From contig JAEYIG010000109.1 in NCBI GenBank assembly GCA_023409175.1, positions 1-8,979 on the forward strand: 8,979 nt of DNA, given 5' to 3'. The stretch comes from Pseudomonadota bacterium (GTDB lineage Bacteria; Pseudomonadota; Gammaproteobacteria; Burkholderiales; Burkholderiaceae_D). Under the pieces are notes generated by a model. It did not search any database, had not been told where the DNA came from, and was given only the letters and a program-made list of their open reading frames with translations. Shown in pieces: positions 1 through 6,249 of this stretch. The position numbers and the translations under genes are program-made. How positions within the stretch are numbered: position 1 is the first letter of the stretch; each line of letters opens with the position of its first letter.

Positions 1-26
1 AAAACAGCAATTAACGCAAGAACCAT
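1..26 (-). CDS. Possible 5' end of a divergent gene (partial)
   Basis: Read on the minus strand, an ATG at 26-24 opens a frame without a stop to the window edge. Its first eight residues are MVLALIAV, a hydrophobic run that would suit a signal peptide or membrane segment. A purine stretch (GGAAA) lies about 8 bases upstream. Only 26 bases are visible, so no family can be named and chance is a real alternative. If it is genuine, it would be transcribed divergently from trpB and share the control region at 27-177. Confidence 0.2.
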
Positions 27-177
27 AAAAATATTTCCATGATGAGTGTAAAATTTCCGGTTTGAAAAATAAATCGCTTGTTGCCTGATTTTTATGGCAA
101 TAATCTGGTAACAGACGGATGCTGTCCCATAAATGAGAAAGGAAGCATCCGGAAATGTATTGAAAATGGGAGAAAGT
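27..177. promoter_or_regulatory. AT-rich control region and 5' leader of trpB
   Basis: No gene is visible here. There is no convincing -35/-10 pair; TTGAAA at 62-67 and TTGTTG at 78-83 are possible -35 boxes but lack a good -10. Two dyads stand out. TTGTTGCC (78-85) faces GGCAATAA (96-103) across 10 bases, the size and form of a dimeric activator or repressor site. CGGATGC (116-122) faces GCATCCG (145-151) across 22 bases and would form a hairpin in the trpB leader. I see no leader peptide rich in Trp codons, so a classical trp attenuator is not supported. Confidence 0.3.
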
Positions 178-1380
178 ATGGCGCAGGAATTTTTGGAAAT
201 GCCCGACAAGGATGGTTTCTTTGGTGAATTTGGCGGGCAGATGATTCCGCCTGAATTGAAAGCGGTGATGGATGACATCGCAAAGGCTTACGAAGAGGTT
301 CGCAATTCCAGGGAATTTCAGGACGAACTGTCTGATCTTTATACCCATTATGTCGGCCGTCCCAGCCCTATCTTCTATGCAAAAAGGTTGACGGAACGTC
401 AGGGAGGCGCACGTATCTTCCTGAAGCGTGAAGACCTTAACCATACCGGAGCCCATAAAATCAATCACTGTCTGGGGCAGGCCTTGCTCGCCAAGCATAT
501 GGGCAAGACGAAAGTCATCGCTGAAACCGGTGCCGGACAGCATGGCGTAGCCATGGCAACGGCATGTGCACTGGTCGGTATCCCGTGCGAAATCCATATG
601 GGTGAAATCGATATCGCGAAAGAGCATCCAAACGTCACCAAAATGAAGATTCTGGGATGTAACCTGATCGCCGTTTCCCGTGGGACCAAAACGCTGAAAG
701 ACGCCGTAGACAGTGCTTTTGAAGAATACCTGAAAGACCCGAAAAACTTCCTGTATGCCATCGGTTCCGTTGTCGGACCTCATCCATTCCCGAAAATGGT
801 CAGGGACTTCCAGAGTATCGTCGGCAAGGAAGCGCGTGAACAGTTCCTGCAACGTGAAAACAAACTGCCGGATGTCGTGACAGCTTGCGTTGGCGGCGGC
901 TCCAATGCAATCGGTATCTTTACCGAATTTTTGCCGGATGAATCCGTCAAACTGGTCGGTATCGAACCGGCTGGCAAGGGGCTCGATACGCCTGATCACG
1001 CAGCGACCTTGAGCCTTGGCACGAAGGGAACGCTGCACGGGTTCAAATGTTATAACCTGCAGGATGAGAAAGGCAATCCGTTGCCGGTTTATTCCATTGC
1101 TTCCGGACTCGACTATCCGGGTGTCGGTCCACAGCACTGCTATCTGAAAGATATCGGTCGTGTCCAGTATGAAGCGATAACTGACAAGGAATGCCTGGAC
1201 GCTTTCCTGGTGCTCTCACGTATTGAAGGTATTATCCCTGCGCTGGAAAGCTCGCATGCCGTTGCCTATGCCATGAAAGTCGCCAAAGAACTCGGCCCTG
1301 ACAAGACCATTCTGGTCAATCTTTCCGGCAGGGGCGACAAAGACGCCGACTTTATCGCCAATTATCTGGGAATCAACTGA
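178..1380 (+). CDS. trpB: Tryptophan synthase beta chain
   Basis: PLP enzyme that condenses indole with L-serine to give L-tryptophan, normally as an alpha2-beta2 complex with TrpA in the cytoplasm. The product has 400 residues (E. coli TrpB has 397). The PLP lysine is K94 in HTGAHK, the catalytic glutamate E116 in AETGAGQHG (22 residues later, as in E. coli K87/E109). The phosphate-binding loop GGGSNAIG and the C-terminal LSGRGDKD are intact. An ATG at 133 is in frame, but the start at 178 is preferred because GGAG lies 5 bases before it and the family begins close to GFFGEFGG. There is no trpA downstream: the next gene is convergent xth, so the partner must lie elsewhere or be absent. Segments such as [13 protein letters not shown] recall Bacteroidetes-type TrpB from memory, which could mean transfer or a second paralogue. 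Confidence 0.95.
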   Translation: MAQEFLEMPDKDGFFGEFGGQMIPPELKAVMDDIAKAYEEVRNSREFQDELSDLYTHYVGRPSPIFYAKRLTERQGGARIFLKREDLNHTGAHKINHCLGQALLAKHMGKTKVIAETGAGQHGVAMATACALVGIPCEIHMGEIDIAKEHPNVTKMKILGCNLIAVSRGTKTLKDAVDSAFEEYLKDPKNFLYAIGSVVGPHPFPKMVRDFQSIVGKEAREQFLQRENKLPDVVTACVGGGSNAIGIFTEFLPDESVKLVGIEPAGKGLDTPDHAATLSLGTKGTLHGFKCYNLQDEKGNPLPVYSIASGLDYPGVGPQHCYLKDIGRVQYEAITDKECLDAFLVLSRIEGIIPALESSHAVAYAMKVAKELGPDKTILVNLSGRGDKDADFIANYLGIN

Positions 1381-2163
1381 TCAGATATCTGCGTTATACC
1401 GGATAGTAAGGGGAGCGTGGTCTGAGAAACGCTCTTCCTTGTAGATTTCAGCGGATACCGCTTTTCTGGCAATACCCGGGGTGGCGATTTGGTAGTCGAT
1501 CCGCCACCCGACATTTTTGGCATAAGCCTGTCCCCGGTTGCTCCACCATGTATATGCTTCGCCGGTCGTATCGGGATGCAGGTGCCGGTAGACATCCACC
1601 CATCCCAGTTCATCGAATACATTGGTCAGCCATGCCCTTTCTTCGGGCAGAAAACCGGAATTCTTCTGGTTGCCTTTCCAGTTTTTCAGGTCGATTTCCT
1701 TGTGGGCGATGTTCCAGTCGCCACAAATGACAAATTCACGGCCGCTTTCTTTCAGTTTTTTCAAATAAGGATAAAACTCGTCCATAAACCGGAATTTCGC
1801 TTCCTGACGTTCAGGCGAAGAAGAACCGGATGGCGCATAGAGCGAGACGAGGCTGAAGTCCCTGAAATCACACTGGAGATATCGCCCTTCCGGATCGAAT
1901 TCCGTGCTGCCGAAACCGTGTTCGACATGATCGGGTAATGTTTTCGTGTAAATGCCCGTACCGGAATAGCCCTTTTTTTCTGCGCATTCGAAGTAACCGT
2001 GATAACCGTCGGGCGTTGAGACTTCCGGAGTGATGTCGCAGGACTGTGCCTTGATTTCCTGAAGGCAGACAAAATCGGAACCTGAGCGGTTCATCCAATC
2101 TATGAAGCCTTTTCTGACGGCCGAACGGATGCCGTTAAGGTTGACGCTTGTAATTGAGAACAT
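1381..2163 (-). CDS. xth: Exodeoxyribonuclease III (AP endonuclease family 2)
   Basis: Mg2+-dependent endonuclease/exonuclease/phosphatase-fold enzyme that cuts DNA 5' to abasic sites and removes 3' blocking groups or nucleotides in base-excision repair. The 260-residue product carries the family residues in order: N10 in LNGIRSA, the metal ligand E36 in CLQEIKAQ, Y109 in SLYAPSG, D149 and N151 in CGDWNIAH, D223 in GWRIDYQ, and the D248-H249 pair in SDHAPL. The frame extends upstream to a TTG at 2220, but ATG at 2163 is chosen because the conserved N-terminus MFSITSVNLNGIRSA starts there. No clear Shine-Dalgarno site precedes it. The gene abuts convergent trpB with no spacer and is divergent from pyrE, an arrangement I associate with Burkholderiales. 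Confidence 0.95.
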   Translation of the reverse strand: MFSITSVNLNGIRSAVRKGFIDWMNRSGSDFVCLQEIKAQSCDITPEVSTPDGYHGYFECAEKKGYSGTGIYTKTLPDHVEHGFGSTEFDPEGRYLQCDFRDFSLVSLYAPSGSSSPERQEAKFRFMDEFYPYLKKLKESGREFVICGDWNIAHKEIDLKNWKGNQKNSGFLPEERAWLTNVFDELGWVDVYRHLHPDTTGEAYTWWSNRGQAYAKNVGWRIDYQIATPGIARKAVSAEIYKEERFSDHAPLTIRYNADI

Positions 2164-2192
2164 GGCAGTTTTGAATATCTGAAAACACGATG

Positions 2193-2220
2193 ATACTAAA
2201 AATAAAACGAACGCGTGCAA
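2193..2220 (-). promoter_or_regulatory. Candidate sigma-70 promoter of xth
   Basis: On the minus strand TTGCAC (2220-2215) is followed after 16 bases by TAGTAT (2198-2193), four of six matches to the -10 consensus. Transcription would start near 2186, giving a leader of roughly 22 bases before the ATG at 2163. This is read by eye only; the spacing is reasonable but both boxes are imperfect. Confidence 0.35.
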
Positions 2221-2245
2221 ACTACCTCTTCGATGAACGACACGT

Positions 2246-2251
2246 TACAAT
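2246..2251 (+). promoter_or_regulatory. Candidate -10 box of pyrE
   Basis: TACAAT matches the -10 consensus at five of six positions and would start transcription about 27 bases before the pyrE GTG. No recognisable -35 hexamer lies 16-18 bases upstream, so the promoter may need an activator or be placed elsewhere in the 121-bp divergent region. Confidence 0.3.
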
Positions 2252-2284
2252 ATCGTTATTCTTTTTTATGGTCTGGGGATTGAA

Positions 2285-2953
2285 GTGAGTCAGTTAAGAG
2301 AAGAGTTTATCCGCTTTGCGGTCGAATGCGGCGTATTGCGTTTTGGGGAATTTGTCACGAAAGCGGGCAGGACGTCTCCGTATTTTTTCAATGCGGGTCT
2401 GTTCAATGATGGTGATTCGCTTGGCAAGCTGGCGGATTATTATGCCGATACACTGCTGGAATCGGGGGTTTCTTTCGATATGCTGTTCGGGCCGGCTTAC
2501 AAGGGCATTCCGCTTGTGGCCGCTGTCGCGGTTTCGCTGGCAAGAAAGGGACGCAATGTCCCGTTCGCCTATAACCGCAAGGAAGCGAAGGATCATGGTG
2601 AAGGCGGGGTGATTGTCGGCGCTCCGTTAAAAGGCAAGGTCGTCATTATCGATGACGTCATTTCGGCAGGCACATCCGTGAATGAATCCGTCAATATCAT
2701 CCGTCATGCCAATGCGACTCCAGGTGTCGTCCTGATCGCTCTTGACCGGATGGAACGCTCGGGCAAGGATGATGCTCTTTCTGAACTCTCCGCTGTACAG
2801 GAAGTGCAGAAAGCATACGATATGCCGGTGCTTTCCATAGCCAATCTGGACGATCTTCTTGGATATCTGGAAAAAGCGGGAGCGTCTCCTGAAATGGCAC
2901 AGTATCAAAAAGCGGTCAAAGCTTATCGTGACAAATACGGTTCCGTTAAATGA
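2285..2953 (+). CDS. pyrE: Orotate phosphoribosyltransferase
   Basis: Transfers the phosphoribosyl group of PRPP to orotate to form orotidine 5'-monophosphate, the fifth step of de novo pyrimidine synthesis, as a cytoplasmic homodimer. The product has 222 residues. Visible family features are K26 and the SPYFFNAGLF segment (31-40), YKG (72-74), the mobile catalytic loop NRKEAKDHGEGG (97-108), and the PRPP-binding motif VVIIDDVISAGTS (119-131). The start is GTG: GGGGA at 2275-2279 is a good ribosome-binding site 5 bases upstream, and the ATG at 2268 soon runs into a stop in another frame. The gene is divergent from xth and appears monocistronic. Nothing is missing from the expected domain. Confidence 0.96.
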   Translation: MSQLREEFIRFAVECGVLRFGEFVTKAGRTSPYFFNAGLFNDGDSLGKLADYYADTLLESGVSFDMLFGPAYKGIPLVAAVAVSLARKGRNVPFAYNRKEAKDHGEGGVIVGAPLKGKVVIIDDVISAGTSVNESVNIIRHANATPGVVLIALDRMERSGKDDALSELSAVQEVQKAYDMPVLSIANLDDLLGYLEKAGASPEMAQYQKAVKAYRDKYGSVK

Positions 2954-3026
2954 GATGGAAGAAATCTTGCTGAACTGCATCTCATTAACCGGATGAGATT
3001 CCGCTGTTTACTGAGGTGCAGTTCGG
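2951..3026. other. Cluster of competing inverted repeats after pyrE
   Basis: The longest stem pairs 2970-2984 with 3012-3026, 15 bp including two G-U pairs, around a 27-base loop. Its core is GAACTGCATCTCA facing TGAGGTGCAGTTC. Two alternatives use the same bases: TGAGATG (2951-2957, starting at the pyrE stop codon) with CATCTCA (2978-2984), and ATCTCAT (2979-2985) with ATGAGAT (2993-2999). No U-run follows on either strand, so a standard intrinsic terminator is not supported. It could be a 3' mRNA-stabilising structure or mark the edge of the inserted segment to its right. The remaining bases up to 3169 hold nothing else I can support. Confidence 0.35.
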
Positions 3027-3169
3027 GAGTCTGGTGTCTTTTGGCGCCCTGGTCAAACGTGTGAATGCCTAAAGTCGGGTAAAGCTCTGTTTGGTACGCT
3101 TTTTTAATGCTTCATCGTGAAAATTCTGGATTGTATCCACGAACATCTCTTTAGCGTGCAATGGGATGG

Positions 3170-3712
3170 TTATTTTGCCCAGCCACCATCGTCGTTAACA
3201 AGCTTTGCAAGCTTTTTTTCAAGATAGTCATAAGTGCGTGGGCATTTGGACGGCATTCTGGATAAGCCGTTACCATAACCATTTGCACTGATCACAATTT
3301 TTGAACCATCTGCGATGGCCTTTTGGATAGCGGCAAAATCGGCATCAAGTTTGCGGACATTTTCCTTGTATTCATCGTCAGTGTAATAGTCCTTTTCCCC
3401 AAAACCAGCTGTTTTTTTCGTCCGGATGCTCAAGACGTTTTTCAGGTAACGAATAATGGCCTGTCCGTCTTCACCCTGTCTTTCATCATTGTCACCAAAT
3501 ACAAAAATAAAATCCGGATGTGCTTTGACATCTTCCTCGGTCCACATCTGGTCGCATTGAAAGATATTGGGCGAAACCCATTGGCCGCTTACTGTGGGAT
3601 TCCATCTATCAAGCTGATCTTTCAGATAATTTATGATCCGTTTATCCACATTGAGGTCTGATGATGTAACCGTTCCATCTTCCTGCAGTGTTACAGTAAT
3701 TTTATTTATCAT
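3170..3712 (-). CDS. Uncharacterised FVFGDN-motif protein (accessory)
   Basis: Function unknown. The product has 180 residues, no signal peptide and no membrane segment, so it is probably cytoplasmic. An N-terminal part (1-65) precedes a compact core: FIFVFGDN (68-75), GQAIIR (83-88), IRTKK (96-100), an acidic YYTDDEYKENV stretch (109-119), and KIVISANGYGNGLSRMP (138-154). This order of motifs resembles an uncharacterised family I recall from phages and scattered bacteria, with a pattern like VFGDN–GGQA–IR–TKK. A link to macro-type nucleotide-binding folds is only a guess. The frame reaches back to 3763, but the start at 3712 has a textbook AAGGAG site 6 bases upstream. It sits alone between pyrE and the terminator of the next operon, with long non-coding flanks, which fits acquisition by transfer. 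Confidence 0.8.
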   Translation of the reverse strand: MINKITVTLQEDGTVTSSDLNVDKRIINYLKDQLDRWNPTVSGQWVSPNIFQCDQMWTEEDVKAHPDFIFVFGDNDERQGEDGQAIIRYLKNVLSIRTKKTAGFGEKDYYTDDEYKENVRKLDADFAAIQKAIADGSKIVISANGYGNGLSRMPSKCPRTYDYLEKKLAKLVNDDGGWAK

Positions 3713-3945
3713 TGTTTCTCCTTCTGATGATACAAACAAGATCGAGGCTTTTTCCCGAATCATTTTGGAATTCGTTTTCCCAGCTTTCCCAATTGGATGT
3801 TTTCACCTTTTTGCTCTGCCGGGTTTTTCGAAAAGTCCAGACTCAGCAGTTAGACCGCTATTTTTTGAAGAAGTTCTGACTTATTGAACAGTTTGGTAAA
3901 ACGCGTGACGAATACATTGAATTCAAAGGGCGAATGTACAACGCA
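3713..3945. other. Non-coding stretch upstream of the FVFGDN gene
   Basis: AT-rich sequence with no supportable gene on either strand. It presumably holds the promoter of the FVFGDN-motif gene, which reads leftward, but I could not find a clean -35/-10 pair; TTGTAC followed by ATGTAT on the minus strand in the right-hand part is the nearest match and is weak. A 10-bp palindrome TTTTCGAAAA lies at 3825-3834. Together with the hairpin and palindrome that follow, the gene-free interval is 341 bp. Confidence 0.4.
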
Positions 3946-3989
3946 CAAACGGCTTGGACCCTGTATTCTTACAGGGTCCAAGCCGTTTG
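3946..3989 (-). terminator. Perfect 20-bp hairpin, likely terminator of the gpmA-envC-ctpA-moeB operon
   Basis: Bases 3946-3965 are the exact reverse complement of 3970-3989, with a TTCT loop (3966-3969) between them. The stem contains GGCTTGGACCC and ends in CAAAC/GTTTG. It lies 64 bases beyond the moeB-like stop codon, the expected place for the operon terminator. The downstream run of T is poor (TTTGTGCGTTG on the minus strand), so termination could be imperfect or work through the T residues of the stem. No gene on the + strand runs into it. It might also be a dispersed repeat. Confidence 0.6.
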
Positions 3990-4001
3990 ACTCGTTTAAT
4001 T

Positions 4002-4013
4002 AACTGTACAGTT
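4002..4013. repeat. 12-bp perfect palindrome AACTGTACAGTT
   Basis: A perfect palindrome lies between the 20-bp hairpin and the moeB-like stop codon. It contains CTGTACAG, but the spacing does not match the CTG-N10-CAG LexA operator. Function is unknown; it may be chance or part of the 3' end structure. Confidence 0.3.
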
Positions 4014-4053
4014 TTGAGGTGGCAGTTCTTTTGAGGGAAAGACAGAATGAAGC

Positions 4054-4803
4054 TTATCTTCCAGAACAGACCGGGCAATCAGGATTACGTTCGATCTGGA
4101 TCCGTGTCCACTCCATAGACAATGCATCAAGCAGGAGTAAGGATCCTGCCAGAGATTTTCCAATACCGGCTGCGAGTTTCAGGGCTTCTGCCGCCTGCAT
4201 GGTACCAATGATACCGACCAATGGTGCGAAAACACCCACCTGAGCGGCTTTCAAATCCTCGAAATGCTGTTCTTCCGGAAACAGACAGGCATAGCAGGGG
4301 GAATCATTGACTCGGGGATCGTAAACTGAAATCTGTCCATCGAACTGGACGACCGCACCGGATACCAACGGAACACCAGCTGACATGCAGGCACGGTTGA
4401 TAATCAGCCGGGTTTTGAAATTATCGGTGCAATCCAGTACAACGTCAGCGGTTTTGACGAGCTCCGGCAAAGACGTTTCATCCATGCGATCAGTGATGGT
4501 GACGATATCAATCGTCGGATTGATGCCTGTGAGCGTCTGTTTCCCGGACAGGGCCTTGTTCTGGCCGATACGGTCGGTGGTATGCAGAATCTGGCGCTGG
4601 AGGTTGGTCAGTTCGACCTGATCGTTATCGACCAGCGTCAGTTTTCCGAAACCGCCTGACGCCAGATACATGGATGCAGGGGATCCCAGTCCGCCTGCAC
4701 CGATGACGAGCGCATGTGAATTGGCAATTTTATCCTGACCTTCATAACCCAGGTCTTTCAGCAATATATGACGCGAATAGCGTATTTCCTGTTCTTCATT
4801 CAT
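4054..4803 (-). CDS. moeB: HesA/MoeB/ThiF-family E1-like adenylyltransferase
   Basis: Family members adenylate the C-terminal glycine of a ubiquitin-like sulfur carrier (MoaD or ThiS) in molybdopterin or thiamine synthesis. The 249-residue product has the Rossmann nucleotide loop GAGGLGS (35-41), D59, the N67/R70 pair in LTNLQRQ, and D127 in DCTDNF. Four zinc-ligand cysteines form two CxxC pairs, C170/C173 and C243/C246. The cysteine that corresponds to E. coli MoeB C187 and ThiF C184, four residues before the GV of GVFAPL, is Ala here (A186). This argues against ThiF-type persulfide chemistry and leaves MoeB-like adenylation possible. No MoaD, ThiS or other molybdopterin gene is nearby, so the true partner is unknown. 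A GGGGTGAG stretch just upstream serves as ribosome-binding site. It is the last gene of the operon, 21 bp after ctpA. Confidence 0.87.
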   Translation of the reverse strand: MNEEQEIRYSRHILLKDLGYEGQDKIANSHALVIGAGGLGSPASMYLASGGFGKLTLVDNDQVELTNLQRQILHTTDRIGQNKALSGKQTLTGINPTIDIVTITDRMDETSLPELVKTADVVLDCTDNFKTRLIINRACMSAGVPLVSGAVVQFDGQISVYDPRVNDSPCYACLFPEEQHFEDLKAAQVGVFAPLVGIIGTMQAAEALKLAAGIGKSLAGSLLLLDALSMEWTRIQIERNPDCPVCSGR

Positions 4804-4824
4804 GGTTTCTCACCCCTTACCGCC

Positions 4825-6246
4825 TTATTTTTTCTTGTCTTCGTCGTGTTTCTTTTCTTCAGGCTTGGCCTTGGACAACTGAACCGGTTTTCCTTTGAGG
4901 TGATTCAAAGCCTGCATCAGCTGGAAGTCTTTTTTCGTACCGTATTCGATCGGCTTGTATTTTTTGGCCGATTCCAGCAACTTGATTTCTTCATCCTGAT
5001 TGAGACGGTCTTCGTTCTTGACTTCATCCGAGCCATTGGTAAGGTGCTTCGACAGGTCGGCTTCACGCAGCCTCAATCCGTTGATGCCATCACCTTCAGC
5101 CGTTTCATCGACCATCAGGTCCGGAACGATCCCTTTTGCCTGAATGGAACGGCCACTCGGCGTGTAATAACGGGCAGTCGTCAGTTTGACGGCGGTATCC
5201 TTGGAAAGCGGACGAATCGTTTGTACCGAGCCTTTGCCGAATGTCTGCGTTCCCATAATGGTCGCACGTTTGTGATCCTGCAGTGCACCTGCAACGATTT
5301 CAGAAGCGGATGCCGAACCGATATTAACGAGTACAACGACCGGGACAGTCTTGATTTGTGCAGGAAGCGACGCCAGAGGATCGTTCAGCGTCCTTCCGGC
5401 ATAATATTCCGGCCGTGCGTAAAAGGTCGCTTTCGATTCCGGCAATTGCCCGTTGGTCGAAACGACGACAGAATCCTGCGGCAGGAAAATGGATGAAACG
5501 CCTATCGCCCCGGGAAGGATGCCACCCGGATCGTTTCTCAGGTCAAGAACGACGCCTTTGATATTCGGGTTCTGGGCGTAAAGCTTGTTGATATGGCTGA
5601 CCAGGTCTTCAACTGTCGGTTCCTGGAACATGGAAACACGCAGCCATGCATATCCCGGCTCGATCATTTTCGATTTGACGCTCTTGACCTGGATTTCTTC
5701 GCGGACAAGAGTAATCACAATCGGTTTCGATACATTTTTACGGGCAATCGTCAGAGTGATTTTCGTATTGGGGTCGCCGCGCATTTTCTTGACTGCCGCA
5801 TCCAGGGTCATGTCCTTGACGGAAACGCCATCCAGTTTGGTGATGAGGTCGCCCGGCTTGATACCTGCGCGATAGGCGGGGGTGTCTTCAATAGGGGAAA
5901 TGACCTTGACGTAGCCGTCTTCCGTACCGACTTCGATTCCAAGGCCGCCGAACTTGCCCAAAGTGCCTTCCTTGAGTTCCTGAAAGGCTTTCTTGTCGAG
6001 ATAGGCCGAATGGGGGTCAAGGGCGGCCACCATGCCTGAAATGGCATCGGTCAGCAGTTTCTTGTCTTCGACCGGCTCGACATAATCGGACTTGATCAAT
6101 CCGAATACGTCGGCCAGTTGCCTCAATTCATCAAGCGGCAATGGTGCCGTCTGCTTTTGGGCCATGGCAGAGAATTGAACCGACGCAAAAACGCCGATGA
6201 TCACTCCGAGCGCTACCAGCAGAATGTTCCGAAATTTATTACGCAT
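4825..6246 (-). CDS. ctpA: C-terminal processing peptidase, S41 family
   Basis: Periplasmic serine protease that degrades or trims proteins from their C-termini; in Pseudomonas and E. coli relatives (CtpA, Prc) control peptidoglycan endopeptidases. The 473-residue product has a basic N-terminus and hydrophobic segment (about 8-29, signal peptide or anchor), the DPHSAYL signature (77-83), a PDZ domain (about 95-175), and the protease core. The nucleophile is S313 in GSASASEI, the general base K338 in TFGKGSVQ, and Q342 follows; the 25-residue Ser-Lys spacing equals that of Prc S452/K477. YYTPSGRSIQ (360-369) is also typical. The C-terminal tail is highly charged and Lys-rich (456-473). ATG at 6246 lies 3 bases after the envC stop, and the ribosome-binding site AGGTGA contains that stop codon, so translation is probably coupled to envC. 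Confidence 0.95.
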   Translation of the reverse strand: MRNKFRNILLVALGVIIGVFASVQFSAMAQKQTAPLPLDELRQLADVFGLIKSDYVEPVEDKKLLTDAISGMVAALDPHSAYLDKKAFQELKEGTLGKFGGLGIEVGTEDGYVKVISPIEDTPAYRAGIKPGDLITKLDGVSVKDMTLDAAVKKMRGDPNTKITLTIARKNVSKPIVITLVREEIQVKSVKSKMIEPGYAWLRVSMFQEPTVEDLVSHINKLYAQNPNIKGVVLDLRNDPGGILPGAIGVSSIFLPQDSVVVSTNGQLPESKATFYARPEYYAGRTLNDPLASLPAQIKTVPVVVLVNIGSASASEIVAGALQDHKRATIMGTQTFGKGSVQTIRPLSKDTAVKLTTARYYTPSGRSIQAKGIVPDLMVDETAEGDGINGLRLREADLSKHLTNGSDEVKNEDRLNQDEEIKLLESAKKYKPIEYGTKKDFQLMQALNHLKGKPVQLSKAKPEEKKHDEDKKK

Positions 6247-6249
6247 GTA

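Noticed and set aside
133..177. In-frame upstream ATG of trpB at 133
   Set aside because: No fitting ribosome-binding site, and it adds 15 residues not usual for TrpB; the ATG at 178 has GGAG at the right distance.
3069..3146. 25-codon frame on the minus strand just after the FVFGDN gene (MFVDTIQNF...)
   Set aside because: The purine run AAAGAG touches the ATG with no spacing, no family is recognisable, and a frame of this length is expected by chance.
3633..3887. Open frame on the plus strand in the flank of the FVFGDN gene (84 codons)
   Set aside because: It overlaps the 5' end and ribosome-binding site of the minus-strand gene, has no good start signal, and shows no recognisable motif.
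4002..4013. AACTGTACAGTT as a LexA operator
   Set aside because: CTG and CAG are two bases apart, not ten, and it lies between an operon end and its terminator, not in a promoter.
4768..5496. Long open frame on the plus strand opposite ctpA (242 codons)
   Set aside because: It is antisense to a strongly supported protease with all catalytic residues; its product is low in recognisable features and has no ribosome-binding site.
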